Part shown: in pieces, positions 12,611 through 25,023 of the stretch
Numbering within the stretch: position 1 is the stretch's first letter
How the letters are laid out: every line of letters starts with the position of its first letter
Assembly (NCBI GenBank): GCA_020747065.1
Contig: JAGMVK010000023.1
Location: forward strand, 186,001-250,000
Length of the DNA: 64,000 bases
Direction: 5' to 3'
From: Cadophora sp. MPI-SDFR-AT-0126
Taxonomy: Eukaryota > Ascomycota > Leotiomycetes > Helotiales > Ploettnerulaceae
Translations under genes and position numbers: made by a program
The notes under the pieces: model-generated
Told to the model about the DNA's origin: nothing
The model's database searches: none
Seen by the model: only the letters and a program-made list of their open reading frames with translations

Positions 12611-13282
12611 ACCGCACATCCATTACAATGACGTGATTAAGCTACGGGCTTCAAAGCCACGCCCTTTGACGTCATAGCCCAGAGACAAGAACTGTAACTA
12701 TGATCGGTGTGTTTAAGAATCCCATCTGAAGAATATTTTATGCCTGCGGAATACGGATTGTGATTAAAAATGGCAGAGGTAGCAATCCCGACTTCGATTC
12801 CAAGCACCTTGACTCACTGGATATATATCGACACGGAACATCGAAAGACAATCAGCACTAGCCCCAAATGCATGCGAGCCATTCCAGTACGGAAGGGTAC
12901 ATCAAATAGCGAGCCTCTGGAGATACGAAGCAGAGTTCAGGCGAACAAGGGAAGTTGGAGATGGAGGAGCAGATGGAGGAGCAGGCAGATAGGAAAGTCG
13001 AGGAATTATCAGTGTATCAAGCTGGCATTGGGGATGACTTTATTGATGTAGACGGCTGTGCTTGGGTTCTGGTAGAGCTACCAGGACACAAGTAATAAAG
13101 CTGAAGATACTTCTGCGGTACTCAAATATCAAGCAAGACAACCACTGCCTCGTCCTTTCTCTCAGTTGCTGGCGAGATATAACACTTGCATCACGATAGT
13201 AAGGTCTTACCTCCAAAAATAGCACAAAGTCACTAGCAAGGTCAAAAAGCATCAAATCAGATAGGGGTGGCAATTTGATGAT
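12611..13282. other. Intergenic, nothing recognised
   Basis: A plus-strand frame at 12770-13051 and a minus-strand frame at 13040-13273 are open, but neither shows a domain. A purine-rich direct repeat (AGATGGAGGAGC twice) lies near 12959-12982. Confidence 0.4.
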
Positions 13283-13594
13283 CTATATATGAAATGGAAC
13301 GCGGTCTATTTTGACGGACGCACGCTTACCAGTAATCTTAGAGAAGTCCAACCACAGATTAGGATCGGGTCCTTGGATGGCTTCATCAAGGCGGCCGGCT
13401 CCTGACGTATACCGTAATTGGCCCGACATGACCCCAAGAAAGTCCCCTGGCTGTATAGGGACGACTGGGCACGGGGCCACGATTGTCCTCGAAGCAGGGG
13501 CACCACCGATCCCTCGCTTATTTTTTGGGAGACCTTGAAAGGGTATGAGGCATACGTAAATAGCATTGTTGCGCTGATTGGCCGTGCTTGTCAC
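13283..13594 (-). pseudogene. Fragment of an uncharacterised fungal protein family
   Basis: The minus strand reads a 103-residue segment with VVPIQPGDFLGVMSG, then a gap, then AIQGPDPNLWLDFSKITGK. From memory this PGxFLG...G.LWLDxS..TGK layout recurs in proteins of unknown function in filamentous ascomycetes; I cannot name a Pfam family for it. The frame stops soon after and the continuing sequence on the same strand (13040-13273) is in another frame, with no clear splice. Treated as a relic or partial gene. No function is proposed. Confidence 0.35.
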
Positions 13595-13903
13595 AGGTGG
13601 ATATTTTAAGCGAGGTGGTCATTTTGACCACCAACATTCGAATAGGTTTGATCGCCACCTCTTTACTCGCAAGCCTCCTAAGCAAAGGCACACTCGATCT
13701 GGGAACCACGGCATTCCTGACCTGTGGTTGTGAAGAACGGTTTACTAAGGCCGATTACACGCAGACGAAGCCAGAGCATCACTGCGTGCGGTAAGCCAAC
13801 CTGTGGAGCTTTACACATTTAACCAGTACAATATTTAACAAAGCGCAGACCGTTAACCAAAGTTAGAGAGAGGAAGACAAGTGCTAACTTGGATTAAGTT
13901 GCT

Positions 13904-14323
13904 CTAATTACAGAAGTTCCAATTGCAAATAAACGATGCACAAAAGGACAAAACAAGTGTGCAACAAAAAGCACTAAAACTCAGCCCTACGACATGCCCA
14001 TTCGAAACTTTGATACCAATGATATCGCGCAAGCCCCATAATGCCTGTTTTGTGAAGAATATAGGGAGCATAAGGAAAGAGCAGGTAGCAATGCTCCAGA
14101 AAACAACAAAACCCTTTAGTAGTATGCTAAAGGGGCGAAAGCGCTGCATGAAAGTACAGTAATAAGAAGAGACCATAGCTGCTACAGTGAGAATAAGCAT
14201 CACTGTAAATACAATTACCCAGGCTAAAGATGTATAGGTTATTCCGGAGGCAATGCCCCTGAGAGCATATATATCAAGAGGCGTCAGCGCCTTGGCACTA
14301 GGTCCAGGGTCTACCCGAGATCG
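13904..14323 (-). CDS. Putative multi-pass membrane protein fragment
   Basis: Unrecognised. Read on the minus strand, the frame is open from 14323 to the stop at 13904-13906. It holds at least three hydrophobic segments: around SLAWVIVFTVMLILTVAAMV, around FSILLKGFVVFWSIATCSFL, and around LSFSAFCCTLVLSFCASFIC. A charged loop (TFMQRFRP) lies between the first two. The first ATG is at 14203, but the open frame and the first hydrophobic segment begin upstream of it, so a 5' exon is likely missing from my model. AT-rich DNA can imitate membrane segments, hence the low confidence. Confidence 0.3.
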   Translation of the reverse strand, partial: RSRVDPGPSAKALTPLDIYALRGIASGITYTSLAWVIVFTVMLILTVAAMVSSYYCTFMQRFRPFSILLKGFVVFWSIATCSFLMLPIFFTKQALWGLRDIIGIKVSNGHVVGLSFSAFCCTLVLSFCASFICNWNFCN

Positions 14324-15105
14324 TCAAATGTCTAACATCACGAACTGCGGGACGAAAGTTGTTAATACTTGCAACACAAACTACAGCTAGTAATCCTCCT
14401 ACTGATAGATCGACAGCTTGAAGTTCTGCGCATCGCTAAGGGAAACATAGGCGTTCAAACAAATGCCTAGGGCTCTAATCGCAATTACAATTGATTATAC
14501 CTCGTCTTCCTCAACTTGAAAATAAGGATCAGACGAAGGTTGTCCGAACGTTGAAGATAGACTCTTCGCTATCCCCCCACGCGTCATCTCCCTTATCTTC
14601 TCGCAGCATATGAGACAGCTAGTGACTTATCGAGCTCAACTTCTGCAGATAACCTGCACACCAGATCCAACAACACACCTCCTCCAAGCCAACATCCCCA
14701 AAGCATATCACAAAAGCCGATTTCCGACCAAGATATATCCGCTGCGACAGCGCCACACTTCGTTTCCGAGTTCTCGATCTCCGGAGTCTCTCCGCATTCC
14801 AGATTTCTGTTGAGCGTGGATGGTGGGCATATAAGCGCCGAGTTTCGTTGCGATTACTGCGTCAACAATGCAGCTAGGTTAGATGGGCCACAACCAAAGA
14901 AAAGAAAGATCACCTGGCAGGTAGGACCAGTTCGAAGGGGGAATAATGCCAAAGACATGGGGCTTAGGAAGCTAGAGGTCACAGTAGGCGAGCTCATGGA
15001 ACGAGCTCAATTTTATCAAGCAGAAGCCGAGCTGGAGTCGCACGCACAAGATCTCATGCGCACATAGGTAATAGGTAATAGGTAATAATGTCTCTTATCC
15101 AAGCC
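14324..15105. other. Short unassigned stretch
   Basis: A plus-strand frame at 14810-15067 gives RCDYCVNNAARLDGPQPKKR and a helical, charged tail. It has protein-like composition but only one CxxC pair and no family I can name. It ends beside a TAGGTAA triplicate at about 15066-15086. Confidence 0.35.
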
Positions 15106-15640
15106 TTACAAGCTGGCAGAAATCTCTATCTTTTTAAGTCGATCAGCCATTTCCCGGCCCATTAAAAGTGTTTGAACAGCAGTAAAGTACGTACAGGTTA
15201 TCGCCCCATCACCATCCAAATCCGCCTCCTTCATCATAGCTTTCAGTTGCTCATCAGACAATCGCTCCCCAATAATATCCATTACGAATCGTAACTCGCT
15301 AGAACTAATAACGCCATCGTTGTCTCGATCAAAAACCATGAAAGCCTGACGTATATCGCAGTCTGAGGCCTTTTTCTTCAAGAAAGAAGCCATCATCGAC
15401 GTCAAATCTATATTTAGAACCATCAACGATATTATTCAACCAGTTACAACAGCCTCGATAAGTCAACTATCGAGAGGCGGCATAACCCTACCGTTAAAAT
15501 CTATCGTGCCCTTGCCACGTGTATCTACCCCTCGAATGAATATTCGGAGTTCCAAATCTGTTTTCTTGTGCCCTAGGCATTGCATAATAACCCTCAATTC
15601 CTCAAGGGAAATCACTCCTAAGTATCCGTTAAAAGAAAGA
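15106..15640 (-). CDS. Calmodulin-like EF-hand protein, 5' end unresolved
   Basis: Calcium-binding protein of the calmodulin superfamily. The 3' exon is 15106-15407. A GT-AG intron (15408-15491) links it to an upstream exon from 15492 to about 15640, and the join keeps frame. The C-lobe has EF-hand 3 DRDNDGVISSSE with all calcium ligands (Asp 1, 3, 5, Gly 6, Glu 12). EF-hand 4 is DLDGDGAITCTY, where Tyr replaces the position-12 Glu and should weaken binding. The N-lobe reads GVISLEELRVIMQCLGHKKT and VDTRGKGTIDFN; the first loop has lost its Asp ligands and the second is poor. No start codon or N-terminal helix could be placed. It is either a divergent calmodulin-like paralogue or an early-stage pseudogene. 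It is not the housekeeping calmodulin, which is nearly invariant in fungi. Confidence 0.65.
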
Positions 15641-17102
15641 GGAACGTTGTGCTTCTAAACTAAAGAGCAGCAGTCGTACCATCTATATTTATATCCTATT
15701 GCTTTACCTATGCAAGACGACCTGCGGTATCCAGCGAGCCATCCTCTCTCCCCAACCAGTTAGTGACGACCTGAAATCGCCAGTTCGCTGGATCTTCCGG
15801 ATCAGGAACGTCTTGAACTAGGGGAAAATCAGAAGTACAACTAGATTAGAAGTACATGAGTTGAGCTCGCGAGGTGGTCACTGTGGGGCGAAGCGATACA
15901 GTCAACTGCCCTTTTCTTAATCAAATACACAATTCACAGTGCTGTGGCGTCCTGCATCCAGTCTATCAACCCATGAAGTCTCATCGACAAACTCGTTTTC
16001 CACGCCTAGAGGAGGACCAAACTAAAGGCGTCACGCTTCGGGGTTTGAATTCGCTGCAAACAAATTGTTGGTGGAAGTGGTCGGGCCCTCAGTTTCTAGA
16101 TGGTTATACTACCTACTTCGTAGTATGGGTAAATAATGTACATTCATTATCTGTGCGGCTTCTAGATAGTTCTACAAATCCAGGGTTCCACAGCGAATTA
16201 TCTTCCAAGTTCACAGTGCTTCACTTCCCGAATAAGTAAGGCTATGGCAAAGTGCATAGATAACGGATATGCATTTTTTACCCTTGATACGAAGTAAACA
16301 CCACTGATGCAGAAAGGCGGCTTGGCTAAGACGTCGAACTTCTCGGTCGACCTCCGTTCCACAATCCAAGTGGCACTCGCCCCTCGGTGGGGAAGGTGGG
16401 GTAGGATTGCCGAGATTGCAACCATCAAGAATTGGAGGGGGATAGCCGGCGAGGGTGTGCTCTACTTCGAAGTACGAAGTATGTTAAGGCAAAATACTTG
16501 GGGTGGGCGAGACCCACTTGAAACCCCCTTCCGTACCAGAGGTGGTTCCGATGTTTGCGAGAGCCTTGCAAGAGGTGCGGGGAACTGGGCCCTTAACTGG
16601 GCCGAGGAAATTAAGTATCACATGACGTCATGTAATCAAGACGTACAAAGTAAGACAGTCGTCATGATATGAGTGACTAAGCCAAGAGTAGATCAAAACG
16701 CCATCAGGAAAGACCCCCGATCATAACGTCACTTTCCGAGGCCGTTGGGGCTGGATTAAAGAACGTCGGGTAAAATTAAGCTTTACAATGATTTTTTTGC
16801 CACTTGCAAGGCCAAGATAGAATTTGTATGACGTCCTCGACGATATATACTGAAGGCTACACGACATCTAACAAACCTGAGGGCCATATTCTTTATAATA
16901 ATTGCAACTTGAAACAGCACGTTACCAATGGACTCTACGCAGTGCCCAAAGACCTCTCGGCTTAGTCAGCATCAATATGCGACCATACGACGAGCTTTCT
17001 CTACCTTAGTAATTCCCAGCATATTAAAAACTAACTTGGTTCAGAAACTAATATGTTCTTCAAATCAACGACCGACTTGGAACACCTTCAACCTAGGCGG
17101 AA
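15641..17102. other. Intergenic, left flank of the transposon stack
   Basis: No gene assigned. A perfect 14-bp palindrome ACATGACGTCATGT lies at 16620-16633 (bZIP/CRE-like core). TACTTCGTA-type palindromes occur near 16109 and 16470. A 60-codon frame at 16928-17110 runs into the hAT element; removing the insert would let it end a few codons beyond the target site, which is weak evidence for a gene. Confidence 0.4.
17095..17102. repeat. hAT target-site duplication, left copy
   Basis: AGGCGGAA, identical to 25498-25505 on the other side of the element. Confidence 0.8.
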
Positions 17103-17284
17103 CTGGGTGACAAATGAGTAGAGTAGAGTAGAGTAGTGAGCGCTACTCTACTCTAGCATAAATATTATACTACTCTAACTCTACTCTACTCTACTCTACT
17201 ACTCTAGAGTAGTACTCGAGTAGTAGTTATGGGACTAAAATCTAACCTAAATGAGACTAATACGCGGAAGCTTTACCTAAAGTA

Positions 17285-17506
17285 TGTAACGTTGAAGTGA
17301 CGGAAGTGCTGGAAATAGGGGTACTCAGGTTTAGCCGGAATATTACCGGACGGAAGTCGAACCAGATTCGTGTATATATAGGACCGCTCCTCCTCTAAGG
17401 GCTCTTTACTTTCTTGTTTCCTTTATACCAGATCTATAATATTACTATTTACTTACCGTCTTGCTCCTATACTTAATACTGCACTTAGTAATATTGCGTT
17501 ATTACA
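17285..17506 (+). repeat. 5' LTR of the Gypsy element (222 bp)
   Basis: Begins TGTAACGTTGAAGTGACGG and ends TTATTACA. It closely resembles the LTRs at 62629 and 63708 and is far less mutated than its own partner at 25024. Confidence 0.93.
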
Positions 17507-18567
17507 TTAAATAAGAAGGTTACTCCCGCTGGGAATAGTCTATATAATATCCTATTACCTAAAAGATACAATTAACTAATTCTTATCTAAATTACCCTTG
17601 ATTATTATCTTTAAAGAATCAGGATTCTAGAAATCTCCTAAATGAACTAATAAATTAGGGTTTAGTTTTACTTATCGCAAATTAGTATAATTAAAGTAAA
17701 GTAGTCTTTATTAGTAAAGATTCCAAATAACCCCCTCCGCATAGAGGCTATTGTAAATAAATGTAAGGTATCGCAACTACTACTACTAAAACCCTTAAGT
17801 TTACAAAACTCTCTTAAATTACTTTCGTTCTTCTTCAGAACATAACTGCGTAATTTCTATCGCTTATGGAATTGCGGTATATAAAAATTACTTTAATACT
17901 AATATCCCTTACTAGAATATTGCAAAGTATCCCCTTAATACTTCTGGAATCCCTATTTTAAGCTATACTTGAATCACGCCCGAATCTTTTCTTATTTCCG
18001 TTATAGATACTATTAATACAGTAGGTCCGTTTAGCGGAGCTACTAATAATACTCTTAATTCTCTAATTCCAGCTAAAAGCTTTTCTAGCCGTAGGACTTA
18101 AGGTAATAAAGATAAAGGTCGCGTAAACTAAGATAAAAGAAACTTTAGTAATCTAAATGTATTAAAAGAAATTATTTAATTTATAAAGAATTGAAATCGT
18201 GCTTAAGAGGCCTCCTTAGCTTATATCAAGTAATTACTAATTTTCACTCAAGCTATGTTAGTAGTACTCCCTGTAAATCCTACCTTAATTCCCCTTGGAA
18301 CCCTACCGCTAATTATTCGATTAATAAAAAGAAACGAATTAATAAATTAAAGTAAACGTACCCTATTTAAATCAAAAAATACCCCCCTTACTACATTCGA
18401 GGCGGAATTAGATGCCCCTTAGGGACCTAAGGTACAGCTTATAGAAAAGATCTCCCCCTTAGATAATAGAACTAATCTAATATTCAAGTAATAAAAAGCT
18501 TTAGTTAAAGATCGATTAGAGGTTAACACGAGTCTTTACCCAGACGCTCGAGCACAGCGAGCTTTAG

Positions 18568-18782
18568 TGTTGGTCCACAGGCCCATACAGGACATATCTC
18601 AGCTAGAATAGGGGGTAAGACCACTTGCAGAGGCGATTTAGTAGTGTTTTAGAGGCAGTATATAGTCTGGTATCTCCCGCCCCCTCTTAGAAATAAACAG
18701 ATTTTCCATACTATTAAGCTTAATAGGCATATACATGATATTTATGTTTGATTCTTGGCTTATATTCGGTATTGAACCGACA
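18568..18782 (+). repeat. Solo LTR of a second family, inside the Gypsy element
   Basis: 215 bp, TGTTGGTCCACAGG...TTGAACCGACA (TG...CA), flanked by the 5-bp duplication TTTAG at 18563-18567 and 18783-18787. The same sequence recurs in reverse at 37806-38020. It interrupts the gag region and so is younger than the Gypsy insertion. Confidence 0.88.
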
Positions 18783-19399
18783 TTTAGTATAGGGATCGAC
18801 CACTAGCCTGGCCCGCTCTTACCTAAAGCCTTAATACCTGTCCGAAACTGATATATTCCGAACAGCCCCGAAAATAATTTCTTTACTAAAGACCTACTTT
18901 CTTACTAGAAATAAAGCCTATAAGGCTCATACTAAGTTCTTTAATATAAGTATATAGGAACTAGACCACGCATATAAAATCTTTACTTAATTTTATGCAA
19001 GATTCCAGAATACTGTAATCTAAGGAAATATAGCTTATATAAAATAATTCTTCTTTATATAACTCAAAATCACTCCCTAGCTTTGTACTACTACTACGTT
19101 AATCAAAATCTTATAGTAAAACGATTACATAATAATAGTAACTCATCTTATCTTAATTAATACTAATAAGTAACGGAATACGTAACTTAATCTGTCTTCT
19201 ACTAGTCTTTGTAAATCAGACTCTTTCTAGAGGGCAGCCGGACTAGGCCCCTTTTAAAAGACTTCTAGATCACCTACTTCTCAACTAGTACTTAAACCTA
19301 CTTCTTCTCCCAACGCTCCCTTCCACCGCAACTCCCACCCTACCGCATTAGAAGAGCACGCAAAAACCTCAAGGAGGTTCTAGCGACCCGCAGGTAAAG

Positions 19400-19441
19400 T
19401 ATTATAAATATAAAAAGTTTAGATACTATAAGTCAGACTAT
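19400..19441 (+). pseudogene. Gag CCHC zinc knuckle, all ligands mutated
   Basis: Reads YYKYKKFRYYKSDY. The spacing is that of a C-x2-C-x4-H-x4-C knuckle, but each Cys position is Tyr (TGT to TAT), the His is Tyr (CAC to TAC) and the Gly positions are Lys and Arg. Every change is G-to-A or C-to-T. Confidence 0.75.
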
Positions 19442-19677
19442 CTTAAATCAATTAAGGTTTAGGTTCTTAATAAAGAGAAAGTTAATAATAATACTAAAGA
19501 GATAATAGAAAGTAAAGAAAATTAAGTAAAGGAAAATAAAGAAATCTAAAGAAAAACTCCTTCTTAAGCTTACGTAAATGTAATCTATTAAAGCTTAATT
19601 TAAACTCTCTAATAGGAGGGAAGTAGTTTGTAATTAATTATATACTTAGTATAAATAGATTAGAAGTTATACTCTTT

Positions 19678-19719
19678 GTATTAGTAGATACTAGAGCAAA
19701 TAGTTATCTCTTTATAAAT
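19678..19719 (+). pseudogene. Retroviral-type aspartic protease site, mutated
   Basis: Reads VLVDTRANSYLFIN. The D-T-G-A active site of retropepsins is D-T-R-A here, a GGA-to-AGA change. Confidence 0.7.
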
Positions 19720-20689
19720 CGGACTATATTCACATATCTTTCGAGGGTATTAAGAGTAAAGATTTAGCCTCTTCCGCATACTGTACTAATATATAGTTTT
19801 TAAAACTCCGTTTAAAGCTACGCTACCTATTATATGTATTTACACTTAATAATTAATAATTAATACGTGTATAATTATTCCTTTATTATCCTTAATTTAA
19901 AAAAGTAAGATATAATAATAAGCGTTAAATAAATATGTTAATTCCGTCTTAAGTTATAAATAGACTAGAATCGATTCTTATAACTATTTAATTACCCGCT
20001 TACTAAATAATGGTCTCAAGAGCTAGTCTTACTCTTTTCACGTACATAGCTCCCTCTACGACGAGACTACTAGAGTAACGCGAACTGTAAAGATCTAGTG
20101 ATCTAAAAAAACAAAATACAACGAAAATATCTTCCCTTTATAATTTAAATACTAGAAGAATACCTCCTCTGAGTTACTCCTGAACTAATCCTAATATTAT
20201 TTCCTATAAGTAAAAGACCTTTATAAGTCCGGAAATTAAAATATAAATTATTAAGAATATTACTTATATTTATATTTATCTATAAGATTAGTGTAAACGC
20301 TTTCTATTTCAATATAAAATATAAAAATACTGAATTCTTTTAAACTAGTATTTATAAAATAGACTATATCTTATAAGAATAGTATAAATTAGAAGATCCT
20401 AATACTACTTAACTCTTATCTAAAAGACTTTTAAAATAGTACTAATATTTAAAGTCGGTATTTTCTAAGAAAGATATAGATACTCTTTTACTTTATTAAT
20501 ATTATAATTATAAGATTTATCTTAAGGAACTACTATCTTATACCTACTCTCTTCTTTATTATTAATTAATAAAGAAGCTTAAAGTAATAAAGGAGTATTT
20601 CTTAAAGAATTTAAATAAGGATTTTATTAAATTAAGCTAAAGCCTATTTACATTACTTATACTCTTTATCAAAAAACCTAATAGAGGCC

Positions 20690-21600
20690 TACGATTTTAT
20701 ATTAATTATTGCAAACTGAATACCCTTATATAAAAAGATACTTATCTAATCCCCTAAATTAATAAGCTCCTTACTAAAGTATTGAATATAAAGATATTTA
20801 CAAAATTAGATATTCGGACTGCCTTTAACTATATTTATATAGACCTAGCCTTCGAGGAGTATACTACGTTTCAGACTAAATACAGATTATATAAGTATAA
20901 GGTACTATTATTTAGCCTTTACAATAAACTTAATATATACTAATATTATATAAATAACGTACTTCTTAACTACGTAAACTTCTGCATAGCTTACTTAAAT
21001 AATATCCTAATCTATTCCAAATCTATAGGGGAATACTAAGCCTATATAAAATCTATACTAAAGCATTTAATAAAAGCCAAATTACAAGCCAATATCAAGA
21101 AATATAAATTCCATATCACCTACACTAAGTATCTAGACTACATAGTAATTACTAAGGGTATTAAGGCAGATCCAAAGAAGGTTGAATTACTACATAACTG
21201 GAAGTACCCTAAGACTATAATAGTCGTTAAATCGTACCTAGGTTTCTATAGTTTTTACTAATAATTCATACATAACTTCGAGCTTATTACCAAACCTCTG
21301 TCTGCGCTTACTCGGTCTATAATAGCCTGGAATTAAATAAAAGAATATCACATTGCGTTTAAAGAGCTCTAAAAGTAATTATTATTAATTCAATGGATTT
21401 ACTATTGTCAGCCGGAATTGCCTACTAAGTTAGAAACAGATACTTCTAACAGGATAATTACTAAAGTAGTATTATAATAGCATAATAATGAACAATAGTA
21501 CCTACTCGGTTTCTATTCGTATATACTTAATAGTTATAAACTAAATTAGAAAATTCATAATAAAGAACTATACGCTATTATAGAAGGCTTTCATAAGTAG
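20690..21600 (+). pseudogene. Reverse transcriptase and RNase H relic
   Basis: Recognisable RT landmarks in order: RFYINYCKLN; KIFTKLDIRTAFNYIYIDLA; TTFQTKYRLYKYKVLLFSLYN; then AYLNNILIYS, where the catalytic aspartate pair of the family Y-x-D-D box is Asn-Asn (20998-21003); then KADPKKVELLHNWKYPKT and YLGFYSFY. RNase H follows with LETDTSN near 21430. The frame is interrupted by many TAA/TAG codons. Confidence 0.88.
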
Positions 21601-21999
21601 CGCCTAGAATTAATATTTCTTTAGAATAGAATTAAGGTATATTTAGATTACTGCTCCTTAAAGTACTTCATAACTACTAAAGTGCTTATAGCTAAATAAG
21701 CTTATTAAATGGAATTTCTCTTTGACTTTAATTTCTAAATTATATATACCCCTAGTAAAGATAATTAAAGGACTAATATTTTAAGCTATTAAGAGTAGGA
21801 TTTAAAAATATAGAAATAGATTCAAAAAAATAATTAGAGCTAAACCTTACTAGTACTAAGAAAACTTAATTCCTGTATTAATTCTAAGTTAGCGAAATAA
21901 TTTATTTCTTTTGTAATTATAGTATCTTTCTTGCCGCTAACTATTATTAAGATAAAAGCTTCTTCAAATACTTCCTTAGACTCTCTTAATCTTATTAAA

Positions 22000-23460
22000 A
22001 AGCTTTATTAGGATAATTATATTGCCTTTACTAATGTGTAAAAATCCTTATCTAAGAATTACTTAATTAAGGATAGACTCCTACTCTTTAAAGATTAACT
22101 TTATATGTAATATAATACCTTACTTTATACTAAATTAATTAAAAAAGTATATAATTAGTTATTCATTACTTATCTTAGTGAATTAAAGATATATTAATTC
22201 CTAATCCTAAAGTATTACTAGGTCGAAATAAGTTTAGATTATAATTAGTATATTAGAAATTACTAAGCCTATCAATTCTTGCACTTTAAGTATTCTAAAT
22301 AGCAAAATCTTCTTCACCTATTACTAATTCCAAGTTATTCTATATAATATTTATATATAAATTATAAGAATTTTCTAAAGAATAAGTATAGTTATAATAG
22401 AATCCTAATATTTATTAACTACTTAAGAAAGGATTCTGTAATAATTCCCTACTACTAAAATATTAACGCACGCGATATTACTAAACTCTTTATCTAATAA
22501 ATCTACTAATTCGAATATACTCTAAAGTTAATTATATTAGATTAAAGGCTATAATTTGTTTTATTATTTTAGAAAAAGTTCTACTAAATTATTAGTATCA
22601 AAATTAAGCTTTCTATAGTATATTATAAGAAAATTAATAGCTAAATAGAGATTATAAATAGGTATATTAACTAAAGATTACAACTATTTATTAATTTCTA
22701 CTAAAACAACTGGAGTAAACTGATTCTATTAATAAATTAAGCCTAGATAACCCTTCCTTATACCTCTATTAGTATATCCCTGTACTAGCTTAAATTTAAA
22801 TTAAATCTAAGGAATAATTAGAATTAGAACTCTTCTAAGGCTACTACTTCTTTAAAAAGGCTTAATTACTATAATACTAAAGCAGTAGTAGAACATATAA
22901 AAGAAGCGTAGGAGTTAGCTAAATCGAATATATAAGCTATATAAGATCGTATAATAAAGACTATAAACTAATATCACAGACTTATTGATTTCTAAGTAAG
23001 TAATAAAGTGTACCTATTTACTAAGAACCTTAAGAGTTACTAACTAAGTTGTAAGCTTAGTAATTAATAGAAAGGGCTATTTAAAATCCTACGTTAAGTA
23101 GGGAACTCTTACTAACTCTAATTACCTATAGAATTAAATATTCATGATATATTTACTCCTAAGCTATTATTCTGGGACCTAAATAACCCCTTACTTGATT
23201 AGGAATAGTCCCAAAATCCCCTTAAGATAATTAAGAATTAAAAAAAATAGAAAGTATAAGAAGTTCTTGCATTGCAATTATATTATAATACCTTAAAGTA
23301 TTAAATTAGTTAAGTAAGCCACGATCCTAATACTATATAGTACAACGCAACTAACTTAATAGAATTGCCTTATAAGTTAAGAGATTTTCACTAAATTAAT
23401 CCTTTTACTTTAAGATTACTCTAAAACCTACCTGAATAGTTAGCTATATAGAAAAATAAA
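22000..23460 (+). pseudogene. Integrase C-terminal region and chromodomain relic
   Basis: The integrase core is badly decayed. The downstream region is readable: NKVYLFTKNLKSY, GLFKILR, NSY, LPIELNIHDIFTPKLL, then the chromodomain-like EVLALQLYYNTLKYQIS, SHDPNTI, YNATNLIELPYKLRDFH. The W-x-VEEIL...Y-x-VxW-x-G-x... chromodomain layout places the element among chromoviruses, whose chromodomain is thought to direct integration to heterochromatin. Confidence 0.75.
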
Positions 23461-25023
23461 GAAGATAATTATAGTTACTTAGAAGATAATAGACTAATTA
23501 GTAAAATAATAAAATAAGATTTAATTTAGATTATTTAAATACCCTTTAATTTAAAGTACTAATACTACGATTTTATAATTATACTTTAATTAAAATATCT
23601 TATTAGTTTTACTATAAGAAACTACTTTTGTATAAGAAGTCTAACTAAAGGTATAGCTATAAAAAACTAATAATAAAGCTAATCCGAAACAGGACCTATT
23701 CTCCCCCTATTCTAAGTTATTTAAAATCTCCTTTTTCTCCCTCGCGCCACTAGAGCGTCTACTACCTTAAGTTACCTAAAAACAGGCTAGTAACTCTCTC
23801 TTCTTCTCCTCCTCCCCCTTCACTCTCTTATACTTAATACTACTATAATAAACAGTCTTAGCTACCTTAGTAGCACTAGTAGTAATCTCCTCTTGAATTT
23901 AGCTTAGGGCTAAAACTAGATTCTATTTATATATTAATTAGAGGTTATTTTAATCTTACTTAAGTAAAAATAAGTATATCTAGAACTAGATCTCTATCTT
24001 AGATAAGAATAATTATAAGCAAAACTTATAATAAAAGAAAAAGATAAAAAAAAAAAAGGGAGTAACCTATAATTTATTATGTAATCAAATCCGTAATAGC
24101 CTAGTAAAGAGTATAGGTTTTCTTTAATAATTCTAATTGCAGCCTACCCTATATCTTAGGAGCATTAGTAATAATAATACATAATCTAGTATTAATCTCT
24201 TAAAAGGCAGAAATAATACCCTTATTATCTTTAGTAATAATAGCGAGGGAAAGCTTATAATATTCCTTAACTATATAGTACGGAATTTAGTATAGAAATT
24301 AGTATTTTAGCTTATCCAGATTATAATCAGACTATATTTACAATAATCAGGATTTAGGAAAAGGAAATAAGGAATACTTACGGGATTATACTTTTTTATT
24401 TACTTCTTATAGTATATATACTTCTTACTTTTAGTGCTATTGAATTTATAAATATAGTCTAGTTCTATAGTAAGTAAGCGGACGTATCGGATGTAATGCT
24501 TATAGTAAGTGGATTTAAGGGCGTTAATAAGAGTTAGAGCAGGTACTATTTATATTAATATACTAAATTAATTCCAAATTACTACTGAACTACTAGAAAT
24601 TTAGAACTTAATTTACTCTTAAATTACTTATTTTATTTGATATAGACTATTAAAATATATTAGTAATATATATAAATTAATAAATCTCTATATATAAGGT
24701 TTACTTAAAGAACTTAAAGTTATAATTATTTGAAGAAGAAAGTCAAAATTCTGAAGATTTACGCTATTAAGTACTATAATACGTATAATAGTAAGCGATT
24801 ATAGCCTTACTAGACCTAATTCGGACGCCTTTCGAATAGCTTTACAATCAGGTTACTACCTCGCTTACTACTGCTATTATTATTAACTAGTACTACTAGA
24901 TTAATACTTCCTTCAGAATCTCCCTACTAAAGCTATATATCTCTACTATTTTGTATAATAATAATTCTATATAAAAATACGATTCAGAGCTTAAGGGTAA
25001 GCTCTCTTATAAAAGGGGAGTAA

